From NCBI RefSeq assembly GCF_025399195.1, contig NW_026252135.1:117989-181988 (forward strand): a stretch of DNA of 64,000 nt, given 5' to 3'. Origin of the DNA: Umbelopsis ramanniana AG. Lineage: Eukaryota > Mucoromycota > Umbelopsidomycetes > Umbelopsidales > Umbelopsidaceae. The notes beneath the pieces are model-generated. The model ran no database searches, was not told the origin of the DNA, and worked only from the letters and a program-made list of their open reading frames with translations. Shown here piece after piece: positions 29,402 to 42,442 of this stretch (position 1 is its first letter; each line of letters starts with the position of its first letter). Position numbers and translations under genes: made by a program.

Positions 29402-30497
29402 ACCCTAAAACAATCACAAACAGATGGATAAGTATCGTCAAATTAGAGACATATAAAGCACAAGGAATTGCAAGTCAGCTATGCCAGATGTAGGCGACAT
29501 CTCGGTTCCTCTGAGAGCCTCAGGTAGTTAATTTGATATGGTTATTACGTACCATTATCCCACTGTGATTTCAGGTGTGTTAACCTGTGTTGATGCAGTG
29601 GCAGATGTGCAAGGATGGGGATATTTTAAGAAATCGTTCAGGTCGCTTGCCGCCAAACGGGTTAAACGTGGACCGCGTTCAGTTGAGCGTGACGTAGACT
29701 ACGCTAAGTCACGTGCCAGGTGCTTTTTCGCTACAAGTTGATATTGAAAATGTCTCATTAAGCTACTGGTCTCATACAACAATGCTGATTCACCACTTTA
29801 ACAGCGTCCTTATTGATACCTTCTAGTCATTTTTAAATACCATTCGCGTACCTTGCGCTTGTCGGTACTACCAATGCGACGATATTAAAGCTGCCACGTA
29901 GCTCCGCATTTCAATTCTTTACTTACTTGACTTTGATATGGCAAATGATCAAGTGAAATCAGCCCCCGCAGTGCTTTTTGACACAGCGCCATTCATACCG
30001 ATTCATCTTTATTGCAAGTGCTTGAGCTCAGCTTCTTAGCCAACCAACATATTCCCCAGTCAGTATGTATGCCTATTTTCTATGTTGCTATCCATTAGTT
30101 ACGGATCATAAGGTTTTTCGTATAGCATAGATCTTTCTCTGGAATATTCGCAGTAATAACAGCCTGTGCGACATAGCCGTGGTATCATAACATCCTGAAA
30201 CGTCAGAGTAAATAAACATGGGATATCTAACATTACATTCTAAACAACTTAGTTTAATAAGAGATAAAGGCCAGCCCTTTCTTGAGAAGAAGCGTTGTAC
30301 TGTAGTTTCGCATATGCGTGCGCAAAAGCCATTCTGTCATGAGGACAGGCTGATTTTTTTCACTGAGCGATTACTTTTTTGCATCTTACATTTTGATTGG
30401 CTGGTGTAAAGGTGACGTCTCGCGGATTTTGGGATTTCGCACAAAATGGAAGACTAAGGAAAGCAGCACGAGTAGAACTTAATTCAGATAAACACAC
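29402..30497. other. Divergent promoter region, COPB2 / Ubc4
   Basis: This is the longest true intergenic space before 60 kb. It separates the divergent coatomer and E2 genes. An inverted CCAAT box (ATTGG, 30396-30400) lies about 100 bp before the E2 start, and a CACGTG lies at 29710-29715. Short open frames occur, such as 29538-29741 on the plus strand, but they are Arg/Val-rich with no family match and I do not annotate them. Confidence 0.5.
30396..30400 (-). promoter_or_regulatory. Inverted CCAAT box upstream of Ubc4
   Basis: ATTGG in a TGATTGGCTGG context lies about 98 bp before the E2 start codon. This is a common position and sequence for binding of the fungal CCAAT-binding (HAP) complex. 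Assigned by pattern and spacing only. Confidence 0.35.
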
Positions 30498-31591
<1,094 letters not shown>

Positions 31592-31830
31592 AGGTGTGAA
31601 CGGTCGCATTCATTATGATTTTACCCGAGGTTTTTATCGTGGTTGATGTTTTATGCTCGTCCTCTGTACGATCATGCTTGTACTTCTTCCTTTTTTCTCT
31701 TGGCATTTCGAATGTATTCGCTCACTGTATTGGTGGTCCAGACATATAAACTCCTTTGCTTTCCAACACGAGATGTCTTTGCCAATGATATATATCTTTA
31801 TTAGAGTGATGAGGGGAACACTTTTGATGA

Positions 31831-33220
31831 CTAGACTGTCAATATTTGTTTTGTGCTGTCAGTTTCGCTACCTTTACCATAGTCGTCTGTGTCACACATC
31901 AAAATGTCATTTTCAAACAACCCAGAGACAATCAGTTTGCCACTTGCGCTGTCTAATATGCCCGTAGTACTTGAACCAAACGTCGAGCCATCGTCAGTCA
32001 TGATGTAGGATATGCTTCCGTTAGTCGCCCAGCGAAGTACCATAGAGGGAGGTAGCATGAGATTGGACTTGTCATTGGAGCTCGCATACTTGAGCAACTT
32101 GTAGCCGATAGGGTGTCCAGCAGCGATCACATCGCCTGTTTCCTCTTGGTAAGACAGGTTATCCACGGCCATAGGAACGCGTACGTTCTCGATTTTCTTC
32201 AGCTCTACTATTCCGCCTTCACCAGATGGTACGACAATTCTATATTTCCAGATACGCTGTCCATATGTTTCTGCAACATACAGAACAGTTCCATTGGTAT
32301 TGCCAGTAACACCATTAGCGAAGGAGAATCCATGCAACAGAGGTTTGACTGTATCACTGCGAGCATCGTACAGCCCTATCGATCCCAAAGGAAGCAAAAG
32401 ATTGTTTTCCAGCACTTTTTTCCATCCAGAAACGAAGAAGTGGTCATTCGTAAATATGAAGGAAGGTAATTGTCCATCAGCGCTGCGCATGTTTGCTTGA
32501 GGCAAAATGTAAAGACTGTTTGGTGTATGGATGTACTTGCTCTTAATTGACTTGATTAAGGTCAAGTGAGGACCTTGAACTGAGTACACTTCAATAGATG
32601 ATGCATTTTTGGTTAGTGTGGGGGTGTTGGCTACCAATATCTGTTTGGCTTGTGTATCCACAGCCAGACCCAATGGATGAAAGTCCAGGTCTTCATCTCC
32701 TCTGTCAAGTTTTGACACTCGATGTTTACCATCCTACTGGGTATGAGTAGTCTTTTCAATGTCTTTCAGACGTCCAAACATCCTTTTACCTTAGTTATCT
32801 GCATACTCCATAACTCTCCGTGTAACAATTCATCGTCCTTCGTCTGCGGAAACCCCGTGTCCATCACGGTGTTGTGAAATAGCCTGCTAGCATCGCAAGA
32901 TAAAAAGTACTCCCCTTGCTCAAACCCGTGAGTCATATCCTCACATAACCTCGGGCCTATGGAATACTACTCTGTCACTAGACTGTGCCTTACTGCTGAC
33001 ATATTGGAGCATGAACGAACCTTGTATACGCTGACAAGTTTTTACTCCTGACGGAGAGATAGAGCGCAGAATACCGAGCAGGGCAAGCCCACGTGCTTGA
33101 TAAAGGAAAGCAGGTATTTGCTTTAGTATGATTTCGAAGCTAGTGTACGCAATTCCCAAACTTACTGAGGAAATGCGCCAGAATGGCGAGAAATAGAATG
33201 GACACGGCTCTGACAAGCAT
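31831..33220 (-). CDS. Paraoxonase/arylesterase-like protein
   Basis: About four exons encode a six-bladed propeller lactonase-type protein. The N-terminus MLVRAVSILFLAILAHFL is a signal anchor, as in PON enzymes. It is followed after a 70-bp intron by RGLALLGILRS and TCQRIQG, then LCEDMTH. The core carries FTNDHFF, which supplies calcium ligands (Asn/Asp), then GFSFANGV, VDNLSYQEETGD, AGHPIGYKLL and FGSSTTG. These match human PON blocks in order. The family hydrolyses lactones and aryl esters, and fungal members are mostly uncharacterised. It is likely an ER-membrane or secreted enzyme. The N-terminal exon joins were chosen to keep the conserved Cys and CED motif and are less certain than the large last exon (31831-32718). 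Confidence 0.82.
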
Positions 33221-33942
33221 GTCAGACGTTGAATGCAGCCCTTGTTCCTAAACCTGGCTTTAACATTTATATCAATTTTTGGTACTCAGCATGCATTCGG
33301 CTCGCGATAGACCAATGCACCGGAACTGTTTCTTTGACTCATGAACATGACTTTAACTATCTACGTAAGCGTCAGTGGCCGTGAAAGTAACTGAACAATG
33401 GTTATTAGACAGCTTCCTAAACCCCAAAGCCGTTCCGTACGCAGCCATGCCAGTGGGTGATTTTTATTTTGCTGAGGCCGGTTTAATTATTGACGCTTCC
33501 GCGTACCATTAAAAAACATCTCTAGTTACATCCAAATCATTTTCGTATTTCGAGAATGAAAAAGCTTAGTATCCCACAGATCCTGTGCTTTAAATTAGTC
33601 AAATTTTGAACAACAATATCGATATTGCCAATAACGTACCGCTCGGAGAATCTATGGACCGACAAGGCTGCACTCAAATTAGAAGCGTAAGCAAGCGTCC
33701 ATTCATCGACAGAAAACAGGGAAATGCGCTACAGTGGATTGTTGTATAGCTTATTTCGTAACCCTCGAAGCACTGTACATATAATCTAGTACATAACACC
33801 GTCAATGGAACCGATGTTGTTCAGACGGGTTAAAGCTTCATAGTGACTGCGGTCAGCACGCCAATTTTCGTGTTCAATTGAAGACGTGTTTTGGCGCTCG
33901 TGGTTTTTGGGTACCGTGGTCAAGTAGCAGAATTCGTTTAAC
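33221..33942. other. Divergent intergenic, PON-like / MAU2-like
   Basis: The two flanking genes point away from each other. The stretch is AT-rich with no open frame that carries family signal. I see no repeat or RNA gene in it. Confidence 0.45.
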
Positions 33943-36525
33943 ATGCAGTCAATCGTACCAGCCAAGCGAAAGAAAAAACGTCAATCACAAAAGCCTTCCT
34001 CTACTAAGGCTACTGCATCCGATTCTCACACTTTGCACTGGGCCTTGTGTGATTTCTACCTGGAATCGAGCAACCTACCTCCTATATTCTGTCAACGTAG
34101 TCGTGCCACAGCATCCTCCAACACAAACAGTATAGAAACGAAACGAAATGTACAGTATGCTATTTCTACACTCCAGGATCTTCTCATGACAGAAATAACA
34201 GCAAAGGCTGAATTGGTCTCCCGGTTAGCCTTAGCTAAACTTGTCATACAGTATACAAAGGACTGGGAGCTAGCGGACGAAAATTTACGTATGGTGGTAA
34301 GTGTAAACTTTGTACCCCATATAAGCTTTGAATGTGTGCTAAAGATGGGATTAGTTTCGTAAAATGAGCAAAGGCGATCGAAGTCAGGATACCTTAGGAT
34401 TTGAAGCGATCAATTTACGATGCCAACTCCTTATCAAAAAAGGTGGAGCAAGCTGTAGGGATGGCGTTCGAAAAATCTTGGGAGCAGCTATAGAGCAAGC
34501 AAAGTCGTAAGTTGGTTTCTTTAAATGTTGCTATTTTTCGTCACGCTGACAGCGTTATAGACGGGGACGAATATCTTGGGTATATGAATTTTACCTCAAG
34601 ATGATAGAGATAACAGGGCTTAATGCACTTCAAAAGGAATGCACTGATGCTATTAACGATGGTATCATATTGGCACGTACACGTGGAGACGAAGCGATGC
34701 TGGTAAGCTCAATCACACGTGGAGTGTTCCCACTACTTTGAAACCGTTTGACACTATTTGTTTTAGGCAGTATTTTTACTTGCTTTGGCGCGGTTTTCCA
34801 TGACATGGAACAAAATAAACGACATGGGGCTCGCGCTCACTCAAGTGGAGTCTATTTGTGCTTCCCAATCTAGTACCGCAACGTTTCAGCCTATCATAAC
34901 ACATCATCAAGCCCTGAGCATACTTTATTATACTCTTTCTGGAAACGTTCGTGACGCTCACAGCAGCGCTCGGAAAGCGAACAGAATGGCCAACGTGATG
35001 TCAGACGACCTCACAATACCAGTATGTACATAAATAGCAAAATTACGTTCCAGGGACGGGTCACTGAACTATTTGCCAAGATCAATATACAGGAGGAAGG
35101 TACCGAAAGTGTGGATGTCATAAGGATCCGATGGCTTTCGAAAACAGGTATACAAGCCATACATTGTCTCATATCCGGTTTATCGTATCTCCAAGACACG
35201 TCATCAACCAAAGCAAAGGACTATTTTGAGCTAGGAATAGCAACTATTGCTGGTGAGTCAAGACAGCAAACAGCTGCAAACTGTCAAATACACTAACAAT
35301 TATGCAGGTGAAACTGAGAAATATACCAATACTTTATCTCAATCGGTAACATGCATAGCCTGCGATGGCGTTGAGAACTATCCTAACTTTGAAGGCTACT
35401 GTCACTTGCACACCAACACGGCATTGTTCATGGTGAGCATCCAGCTTCATCTACAGGAACATTTAATGTACTATCATCTATCCGTCTGCAACTACGACGA
35501 AGCGAAAAAGGTAGACATCGGGTTCCATGTAATTTTTTTTCGGTTAAAAGGAAGCTCGTTATTAACTCTCAAGTTAGGTATTTGATACCATGAAACAATC
35601 GACTTCAAGATATGACGTTACCGCGCTTACATTGACGATGAGACTGTCATCGGCCATGTATCTGCAATCTGTAGGAGACTTCACGGCAGCGCAAAAGGAA
35701 TACGAATACTTACTGCAGGTATAGTGTCGAAGTGTGAGCAGGGTTTAAGCACGTTTGGTCTCTGCTTTGGTATGACCGTGGTAGAGCAGTTTCAGTCTGG
35801 TCATGCATACTTACCGAAAAATATTTAGCGCACCGAGAACGATTTCTGGTGCAAGTTCCCAGACAAGGCTTCCATCATATCATTTTGCCTATTTCTTATG
35901 CAACCTTTTGAAAAACAGCTAAACACCACTGAGGTGAAAAACTCACACTTGATGACTTCTTTTAATATTCAGTATCTGATCATTGCTTTTATTCAGATGG
36001 AATCTTTGATAGGCACTTTGAAGTCACATATCAAAATTTCTGACAACTCAAAAGACGCACTCAACTGCATTCTCTGCATTTCGAATAGTTTGGATAGCTT
36101 GCAAACAGGTACTATTGTTGACGTGAAGTAAGTGTAAATGAATCAATCTGGCAATGCTAAAGAGAAACATATTACTAATATGGTCAAAAAAAATTTTTGT
36201 CAATTGCTCAGACGCTATGTCCTAGAAGCTTTACGGACCGCTTCGGCCCTTGGCAATATGCAACTGAAAGCCTTAGTCCTCACCGTCCTTGGACTGATAT
36301 TTCACGCAACTCAGCATGAACAAAGCTCCAAGATGCTTACATCCGCACATAATATCAATGAAAAAATTAACAACAAACATGCAATTCGTATTATTAAGGA
36401 AGCGCTACAAGGTAGGGCATGTTGTATATATGAGCTCCCCTCTATAAGCCCCTGTTGACTAACAATGCCTCAAATCAAAAACAAAACAAACAACAATGTT
36501 CGTAGGTCTAGACAACGTCAAGTAG
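33943..36525 (+). CDS. MAU2/Scc4-like cohesin-loading factor
   Basis: About nine exons encode a protein made of TPR-like helical hairpins. Examples are AISTLQDLLMTEITAKAELVSRLALAKLVIQYTKDWELADENL near the start, AVFLLALARFSMTWNKI, YHLSVCNYDEAKKVFDTMK and EALRTASALGNMQLKALVLTVLG near the end, where GLIFHATQHEQSSKML follows. The late LTVLGLIF..A..HEQ block and overall order resemble MAU2/Scc4, which binds Scc2/NIPBL and loads cohesin on chromosomes. Divergence is high, as usual for this family, so another TPR scaffold is possible. The C-terminus ends in a short exon (GLDNVK then stop) at 36503-36525. The N-terminus is Lys-rich (AKRKKKRQSQK), which would serve nuclear import. Confidence 0.62.
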
Positions 36526-36784
36526 CATGAATCTGATCGATAATGATAATGAGTAATAAAGAATGCGAAACGATGCAGTTAGGAAAGAAAGACATAGTCA
36601 ATTAGTTACCAGGTAGCCAATGAACAATGGGTCGATGTTTTTTTTTATTTTTTACAGCGTATTTACGATTCCGATGTTTCAGCGTCACACACAGACTCAT
36701 GTAAAGCCATATATAAAAAGGGTATTGTCTTATTGAAAGTTATTTATAACACTTTTCTTTCTTTTCCATACGTCCTCATACATT

Positions 36785-37989
36785 ATGGCTGTAGAAAAAC
36801 CTGTTACTGTAGAAAAACCTGTTACTGTAGAAAAACCTACCATAGTATCAGAAGATGACGACTTTGTGGAATTGAGAAGGTCCCGAAGGAAGTGGTGCAT
36901 TGGAGGTCTAGTAGTTGGCATAATATGTCTTGCCGCTGTCATATTTGGCATCGTCTGGTAAGTATTTCAATGAAAATACCAGAAAACAATCTGTGACATT
37001 GCATTGACCTTGGATTATAGGGCGGTAACTCACAAGAAGTACGCCAATGGCACAGCACCAGCAACGGCTGCTCCAAAAACCAACCATGTATCTCCTTACG
37101 CAAACATGAGTAAAATAGTAACGTATGACGCAAATAGCCCTGTGGTAAACAAGTCCCGCGTATTTGTGATTGGCGACATTCATGGATGCGTTGACGAATT
37201 CAACCAAATGCTTACTGCAATCAACTATAACGCTACAACTGATCAAATTATACTGGCGGGCGACTTGACAGCCACCGGGCCGGATAGCATAGGAGTTATT
37301 CGACGAGCTCAAGCAATTGGCGCTCTATGCGTTAGGGGCAACCACGATGACAAGGTTATCAGGATGAGGACATATCAAAATGTTAATGGCCTCGCTTCTA
37401 TGTCTGGAACGTCCGTTATGGATGAAGGTCCAGTACCTGACCCTCTCAATTTTGGTAATGACCATCAGAAAATAGCGACGTAAGTATAACTTGCCCTGGA
37501 TTTTTGCGCAATATCTCCTTTTAGCCTTCGAAGTTGATCACTGTTTTTCTAACCCTCTCTCCTCATACCCCCCGTTTTGGCAGCAACTTGACTGATTCAG
37601 ACTACGCCTATCTTCAAAGCTGTCCCGTCATCATGGATATACCGTCCTTCAATGCCTATTTCGTACATGGCGGCCTGGACCCAACAGTACCCAACATTAA
37701 CGACCAAGACCCATATTCTGTCATGAACGTGCGAGATATCAACAGTGATGGACAGCTTACTGCAAGCCACAAGACCGGAGACCCCTGGTCCGATGAATGG
37801 AATCAAGCTCAAAATAGCACTGCTTCTCCAAAAAATGTGTATTACGGACATGCAGCAAACAAAGGCCTCAATTTGCAAACATGGTCTTATGGCGTCGATT
37901 CAGGTTGTGTTTACGGAAGGCAGCTCACAGCAATAGAACTACACACTCATAATATCACCCAAATTAGCTGCAAGAAATATGCAACCTAA
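36785..37989 (+). CDS. Membrane-anchored metallophosphatase, Ppn2-like endopolyphosphatase
   Basis: Three exons (36785-36957, 37021-37479, 37584-37989) give 345 residues. A short cytosolic N-terminus with a VEKPVT triplicate and acidic stretch precedes a transmembrane helix at residues 38-60 (WCIGGLVVGIICLAAVIFGI), with Arg-rich flank, so a type II orientation is likely. The calcineurin-like metal-binding motifs are all present: GDIHGC, GDLTATGPDS, RGNHDD, FVHGG and YGHAA. Several N-glycosylation sequons sit in the luminal part. This layout matches yeast Ppn2, a zinc-dependent vacuolar endopolyphosphatase that cuts long polyphosphate. A related bacterial-type Ser/Thr phosphatase with other substrates cannot be excluded. 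The CotH gene follows in the same direction. Confidence 0.8.
36791..36838 (+). repeat. 18-bp tandem repeat in Ppn2-like N-terminus
   Basis: An 18-bp unit starting GTAGAAAAACC occurs two and two-thirds times in a row. It encodes repeated VEKPVT at residues 3-18. The copies are identical, which suggests recent expansion and possible length variation between strains. Confidence 0.85.
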
Positions 37990-38491
37990 AAAAACTTCAT
38001 GCATGGTATCATCATTTGCAACATAATTTCTATCCTGCGTTTGCAAGAGTATACCCTATAGCCTGTCTTTCTCCATCAGTGTATAAAAAATTGTATCTGA
38101 CAAAATAAAAAACAAATCGGATTTAATATTGAATTGCTGAGTGTCACGTAGCTTGCAGTGTCAAAAGGGGTGGTTGAAATGCTGTTTTCTTGGAATTAGA
38201 CTATTACTGCAGTGTGCGTGGAGTCATCCGACTTATAACAAGCAATTATACACAGATATTGAATAGGAATAAATTTTCTGCCAGTCAGTATTGAAATGTC
38301 GCCACCCTTCGAGAGATATTAGATTAAACCCATATAACATTTTGTTCCCGGAAAATTTCTTGGCTATTTGACATAACGTACTGATGTATAAAAACGATCT
38401 CTCACGCGATATCATGTTGGACACTTTATCGAACCCTTTTAACTTTTACTTGACATTTAGTATTATCTTCACTGTTTTTTTGTTTGAGTAA
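37990..38491. other. Intergenic before CotH gene
   Basis: This holds the 3' UTR of the phosphatase gene (AATAAA at 38104-38109) and the CotH promoter. A T-rich tract lies just before the CotH start near 38470-38485. No other gene is supported. Confidence 0.5.
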
Positions 38492-40542
38492 ATGTTTTTC
38501 TCACAGGTTGGCACGACTTTAGCAGCGGCGATCTTGATAATTCCAGAAGGTAAGAATAGAATGATGTGCTCAACGTGGCAATGTATTTTTTTCTCATACC
38601 TATATTTGTCTAATGAATGCATGCATGCATACCTTTTCTTCGTATGCTCAAACAGTGCTTGCGCTCTCCGTTATCAACTACAACGTTGTTGTTCCACCAT
38701 CCGCAGCTACCCACTTGGTTGGAGTGTCTATTAACGACGATATATATCCATTGACTCAAAATCCTAGCACACCCTTGCTATTCAGTGGCTTTGCTCCCGG
38801 TGAGAAATCCTATCAATATGTTATTGTGGATTCTATGAAAGCACGCAGCGTTTTGGATTTCGAAAAATTCAAACGACCAGCCATCATGACCCAAAACAGC
38901 ACCTACAACGAAGTGTTTGGCAGGCCATGGAATCAACTCAGCCTCCCTCCTTTACCTAAAGTGTATGATTATCTTTATCCGGTCAAGAGTAGCAAGCTAT
39001 ACGAAGATGGTCAAATTGCCACGATTCACTTCCAAGCTGACCCTCGGGAAATGGACCGCATGCATAATGCAACCCAAGAAGACATTTTCGTTACTGGAAA
39101 AATGAGTTACATCGGGTAGGAAAAAGTGTTAATGATGATCATGACATAAATGTACATACACACTGACCCCCGTCTGCTATATCGCTCAGATATGACAATG
39201 TGCAGCACTTCTCCGAAGTAAAAATCAAAATTGGTGGTCACTCGACGCGCTCCTGGGCTAAAGTTCCTTACAAGCTCAAAATTGATAAGGAATCCTCTCC
39301 TGATGGCTTATATGGGCGTTATCATCTCAAACTACGCTCAGAAGCCACGGATCCAACCATTATACGAGAAAAGCTCTATGCTGACATGTTGGAGTCTACC
39401 GGCGTCGCCACCTCGCAAGGCGCGTATGTCAGACTGTTCCTAAACGATAAACCTGTGGGCATTTTTCTCTTAGTTGATGATGTTACATCAAAACAGTAAG
39501 CCCAATTCAGAACCATCAAAATGTTACTGATACGCACGCTAACTACCATTTTCCCCTTCCTACAGGTTTATCAGGCAATCTCTCTACGGAGGAGAAAAGG
39601 TCGATGTTGGACCGTTGATCAAAGGAGATGCCGGAAAGGGAGAATATGCCGCCGATCTCTTCTATCGTGGAGCTAATATCTCAGCATACGACACAAATAC
39701 GTACGAAGTTCGGGTAGATGCAGACCCGGAGGGCACTGCTATGAATCAGCTAGTGCAATTTATGGCATTCATTAGTACATATCAGCCAACGAATACCGCC
39801 AATGATATGGTAGCTTGGAACACATGGTTGGATGTCGACACCTATATGCGATCCATGGTAGTTGAATGGCTAACAGGAAATTGGGATGGCCATGTCTACA
39901 GTATGTCTCATATTTAACCATTCAAAACAGTATATATGTTGATTAGTCTAACAATGCGCCAATTATCTTATAGGTGGTAACAATTATGCCATGTATCATA
40001 AGACTGATGCTAATCAATATGTCTATGTACCCATGGATTTTGATTATACATTTGGTAATGGCCTGGAACAGGACCAAACGGTGTTGGCAACGGATAAATC
40101 CGATAAGTTTACAGCTAACCGAGCTACGCATTCTTACCTCTATGAGAAGCTGATGACAATGCCTTCCTTTAAATCCAAGTACGATACTATCCTTAACGAT
40201 ATTGTTACAAAAATGTTCAGCAGTCAAGTCATTGACCCTCGTCTTCGTGGACTCGCCTACATGCTCCAACATGAGGTCGTCTGGGATCAAGGTCTTAAAC
40301 GTCAATCAGTTGGTAAATCAAGACCCTGGAAGGCAGAGGATTATTTGTCAGCATTCGATGTCGGTGGCAAAGACATTGATTTGCTGTATGGAGTTCGACA
40401 ATGGATCGCTCTCAAAGAGCGCGCAGTCAAGTTGCAGTTAGGCATCATTCAGCCCCCTCCAGAAGATAACGGTGGCGGCGATGCCGAAACCGATGCTCTC
40501 CATGGAGCTGTCGCGAAGGCTGCTGTACTTCAGCCATTCTAA
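38492..40542 (+). CDS. CotH-kinase family protein (spore-coat/invasin type)
   Basis: Five exons (38492-38549, 38656-39115, 39190-39495, 39566-39900, 39974-40542) give 575 residues in perfect phase. The N-terminus is hydrophobic (TTLAAAILIIPEVLALSV) and serves as signal peptide or anchor. The CotH core includes KIKIGGHSTRSWAKVPYKLKI, LRSEATDPTIIREKLYADML, FLNDKPVGIFLLVDD and the hallmark NWDGHVYS joined by splicing to NNYAMYHK, then VYVPMDFDYTFG, which holds the metal-binding Asp. In Mucorales, CotH proteins sit on the spore and hyphal surface, and some bind the host receptor GRP78; bacterial CotH phosphorylates spore-coat proteins. This copy lacks a hydrophobic GPI-type tail, ending instead VAKAAVLQPF, so it may be secreted or N-terminally anchored. 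Confidence 0.92.
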
Positions 40543-40897
40543 ACTAAAATTGTGTTCTACTTTTAACATCATGTTGTTTGTAATAACATTGAATTTTGTA
40601 CCATCTATTGACTTTTCCGTTGACTAAAATAAAACTTGCAAAAGGAGGTACTGAGCCTCGAATGAGATTATGTAGCTATTATTGTAAACCCGTAGCTTTC
40701 CGTTTTATTATTTTGTCATCTTAACGCTCTTAAACATTATGGCGATGGTCTGATGATGAGACAAGTAAAAGGAAATCTGGGCAAAGATGATGCCTGTTTT
40801 GAATCATTCAATTATCAATTAAATTTCATGGAAATGAGTGTAGACTTTTCTATGTAATATGGAATGATTGGTCGTCACAAGAGACTGATTGCTTTTC
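40543..40897. other. Intergenic, convergent CotH / GH16
   Basis: This short AT-rich space lies between convergent genes. An AATAAA at 40628-40633 suits the CotH transcript end. Nothing else is visible. Confidence 0.5.
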
Positions 40898-42059
40898 CTA
40901 AAGCACATTATTACAAATTGCCAAAACGATTACTGAAATAGTATATGTGAGAGGCCAAGTATACGATGCTGTGCTAGTTGTTGAGCTAGATGCTGAGCTG
41001 GGTGCTGCGCTAGTTGCTGTAGTGGCAGAGGTGGAAGATGGACTGACATCGACATTAGATGAAACTGCTTGCATAGTGGCTTGGGGTTTTGGACTAGCGG
41101 AGGCAGAGACTGATTGTACGTCTGAAACGGTGGCTGATTGTAAAGCTAGTGCAGGGGTCACAGTGGATGCTGTCAATGAGCTAGTAGAGACGTTGCTAAC
41201 TTTTTCAACGCTTCCGGAACAACTATTCTGTGTTACTTTCACAGAGTAAACGTAGGCATGATACGTTTGATTGGGAGCAACATTCCAATTAATCTGGAAA
41301 AAGAAAAACAAGAAAAAAAAAATTCGTTACGACGAGGTTTCATATATGTCAGGGTGTATTTGAAGAATTTGAATTACCTTGCCGGCCCATTCAGAAAATT
41401 CGGTAGCATCCCAGAGAGATAAGTTCAAGTCGACTGGCTTTGTTGGAAAAGGCACTCCATCCTTCTTTAGGACGGTGTTCACCTTGCGACCATCGATATA
41501 CCAAGAAATACTATCAGGTGTATACTCCATACCATAAATGTGTCGGCTAGTTGACGTATTGGAGGCAACCTGGAAGTCTACAGATTGAGTAGCACCCGGG
41601 ACATGGACTCCTTCAACAAAGTAAGTAGTTTGGACTGTCGAAGACATATAAGTGAGATGAAATATCGAATGCTACGGCATGTAATGTTCCTTTACCTGTG
41701 GTCACATCAGTTCCAATAAATTCCATATCAACCTCATCCCTTTTATCTTCACCAGTGCCTGCGCTAAAAAGAGTGATAGCAGTAACAACACCTGATCCCC
41801 AGGATGTTTCCAAATCAACCTCAAATAAGCCAGATTGAACATTCAAATTGGTGGAAATATCTGGTCCACACTTTTTGTTCAAAGAAAGATCCATTTTGCC
41901 ACCTTGGATGATGGCATTTTGGCCGCACCATACATCAGTGAAGCCGATATCAAAAGGGGAAGTTCCATCAGCGATTTTCGAGAAATCGAGGTCAAGCTGG
42001 GGGCAAGAACTGGCGGCAACCCATTGAACAATGGCGAGAAGGGAGAGTAGAACAAACAT
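40898..42059 (-). CDS. GH16 CRH-type cell-wall transglycosylase, GPI-anchored
   Basis: Three exons encode about 346 residues. A signal peptide (MFVLLSLLAIVQWVAASS) was used to pick the ATG at 42059. The GH16 catalytic motif is DEVDMEFIGTD, matching the DExDxE signature of CRH enzymes, with both catalytic Glu residues. Upstream is WGSGVVTAITLFS and downstream HIYGMEYTPDSISWYIDGR, the usual fold blocks. The C-terminus has a Ser/Thr/Ala-rich stalk and a hydrophobic end (YTWPLTYTISVIVLAICNNV), a GPI-attachment pattern. Crh1 and Utr2 of yeast link chitin to beta-glucan in the wall. Here the acceptor may differ, because Mucoromycota walls are rich in chitosan and poor in glucan. Confidence 0.88.
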
Positions 42060-42442
42060 TGAAAGCTTGAATGTCAAGAAGAATCTGAGAGCTTAAAAAT
42101 ATAAAATTGTCTATTAATATGTCTTTTTGTCTCAAGTGTCTGAAACAAAATCTTTGATTGTTGAGAACCCATCAAATTTTCCCGGTACCCTTGCGCAGGC
42201 CTTTGAAATTCTGTATCATGTGACTCTTCTGACTGACCAGTGCATCACGAGGCTCGACCACGACGATAGTTACTGAGCGCCTTGTGAGCCCTAGATCCTT
42301 TCTTCAGCTGACATACTTTTGGTAGATAGACTCTCTTGCTCTGCCAAAGCCTTTTACATTCCGCTGATCTTTCAAAATTACATACCAGCAATCCCGAAAA
42401 AAGCGCCGCTTTCCGTTCTTCCGACTCTCAAAGTTAGCACCT
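42060..42442. other. Divergent promoter region, GH16 / ATG4
   Basis: About 380 bp lie between the divergent starts. No gene is seen. Short pyrimidine-rich tracts lie near the ATG4 start, around 42400-42430. No confident box elements. Confidence 0.4.

Noticed and set aside
29538-29741. Small plus-strand open frame between coatomer and Ubc4
   Set aside because: Short, Arg/Val-rich, without family signal or matching introns; most likely chance.
42060-42077. Six-residue N-terminal extension of the GH16 protein
   Set aside because: The upstream codon is TTG, not ATG. The ATG at 42059 opens a standard signal peptide.
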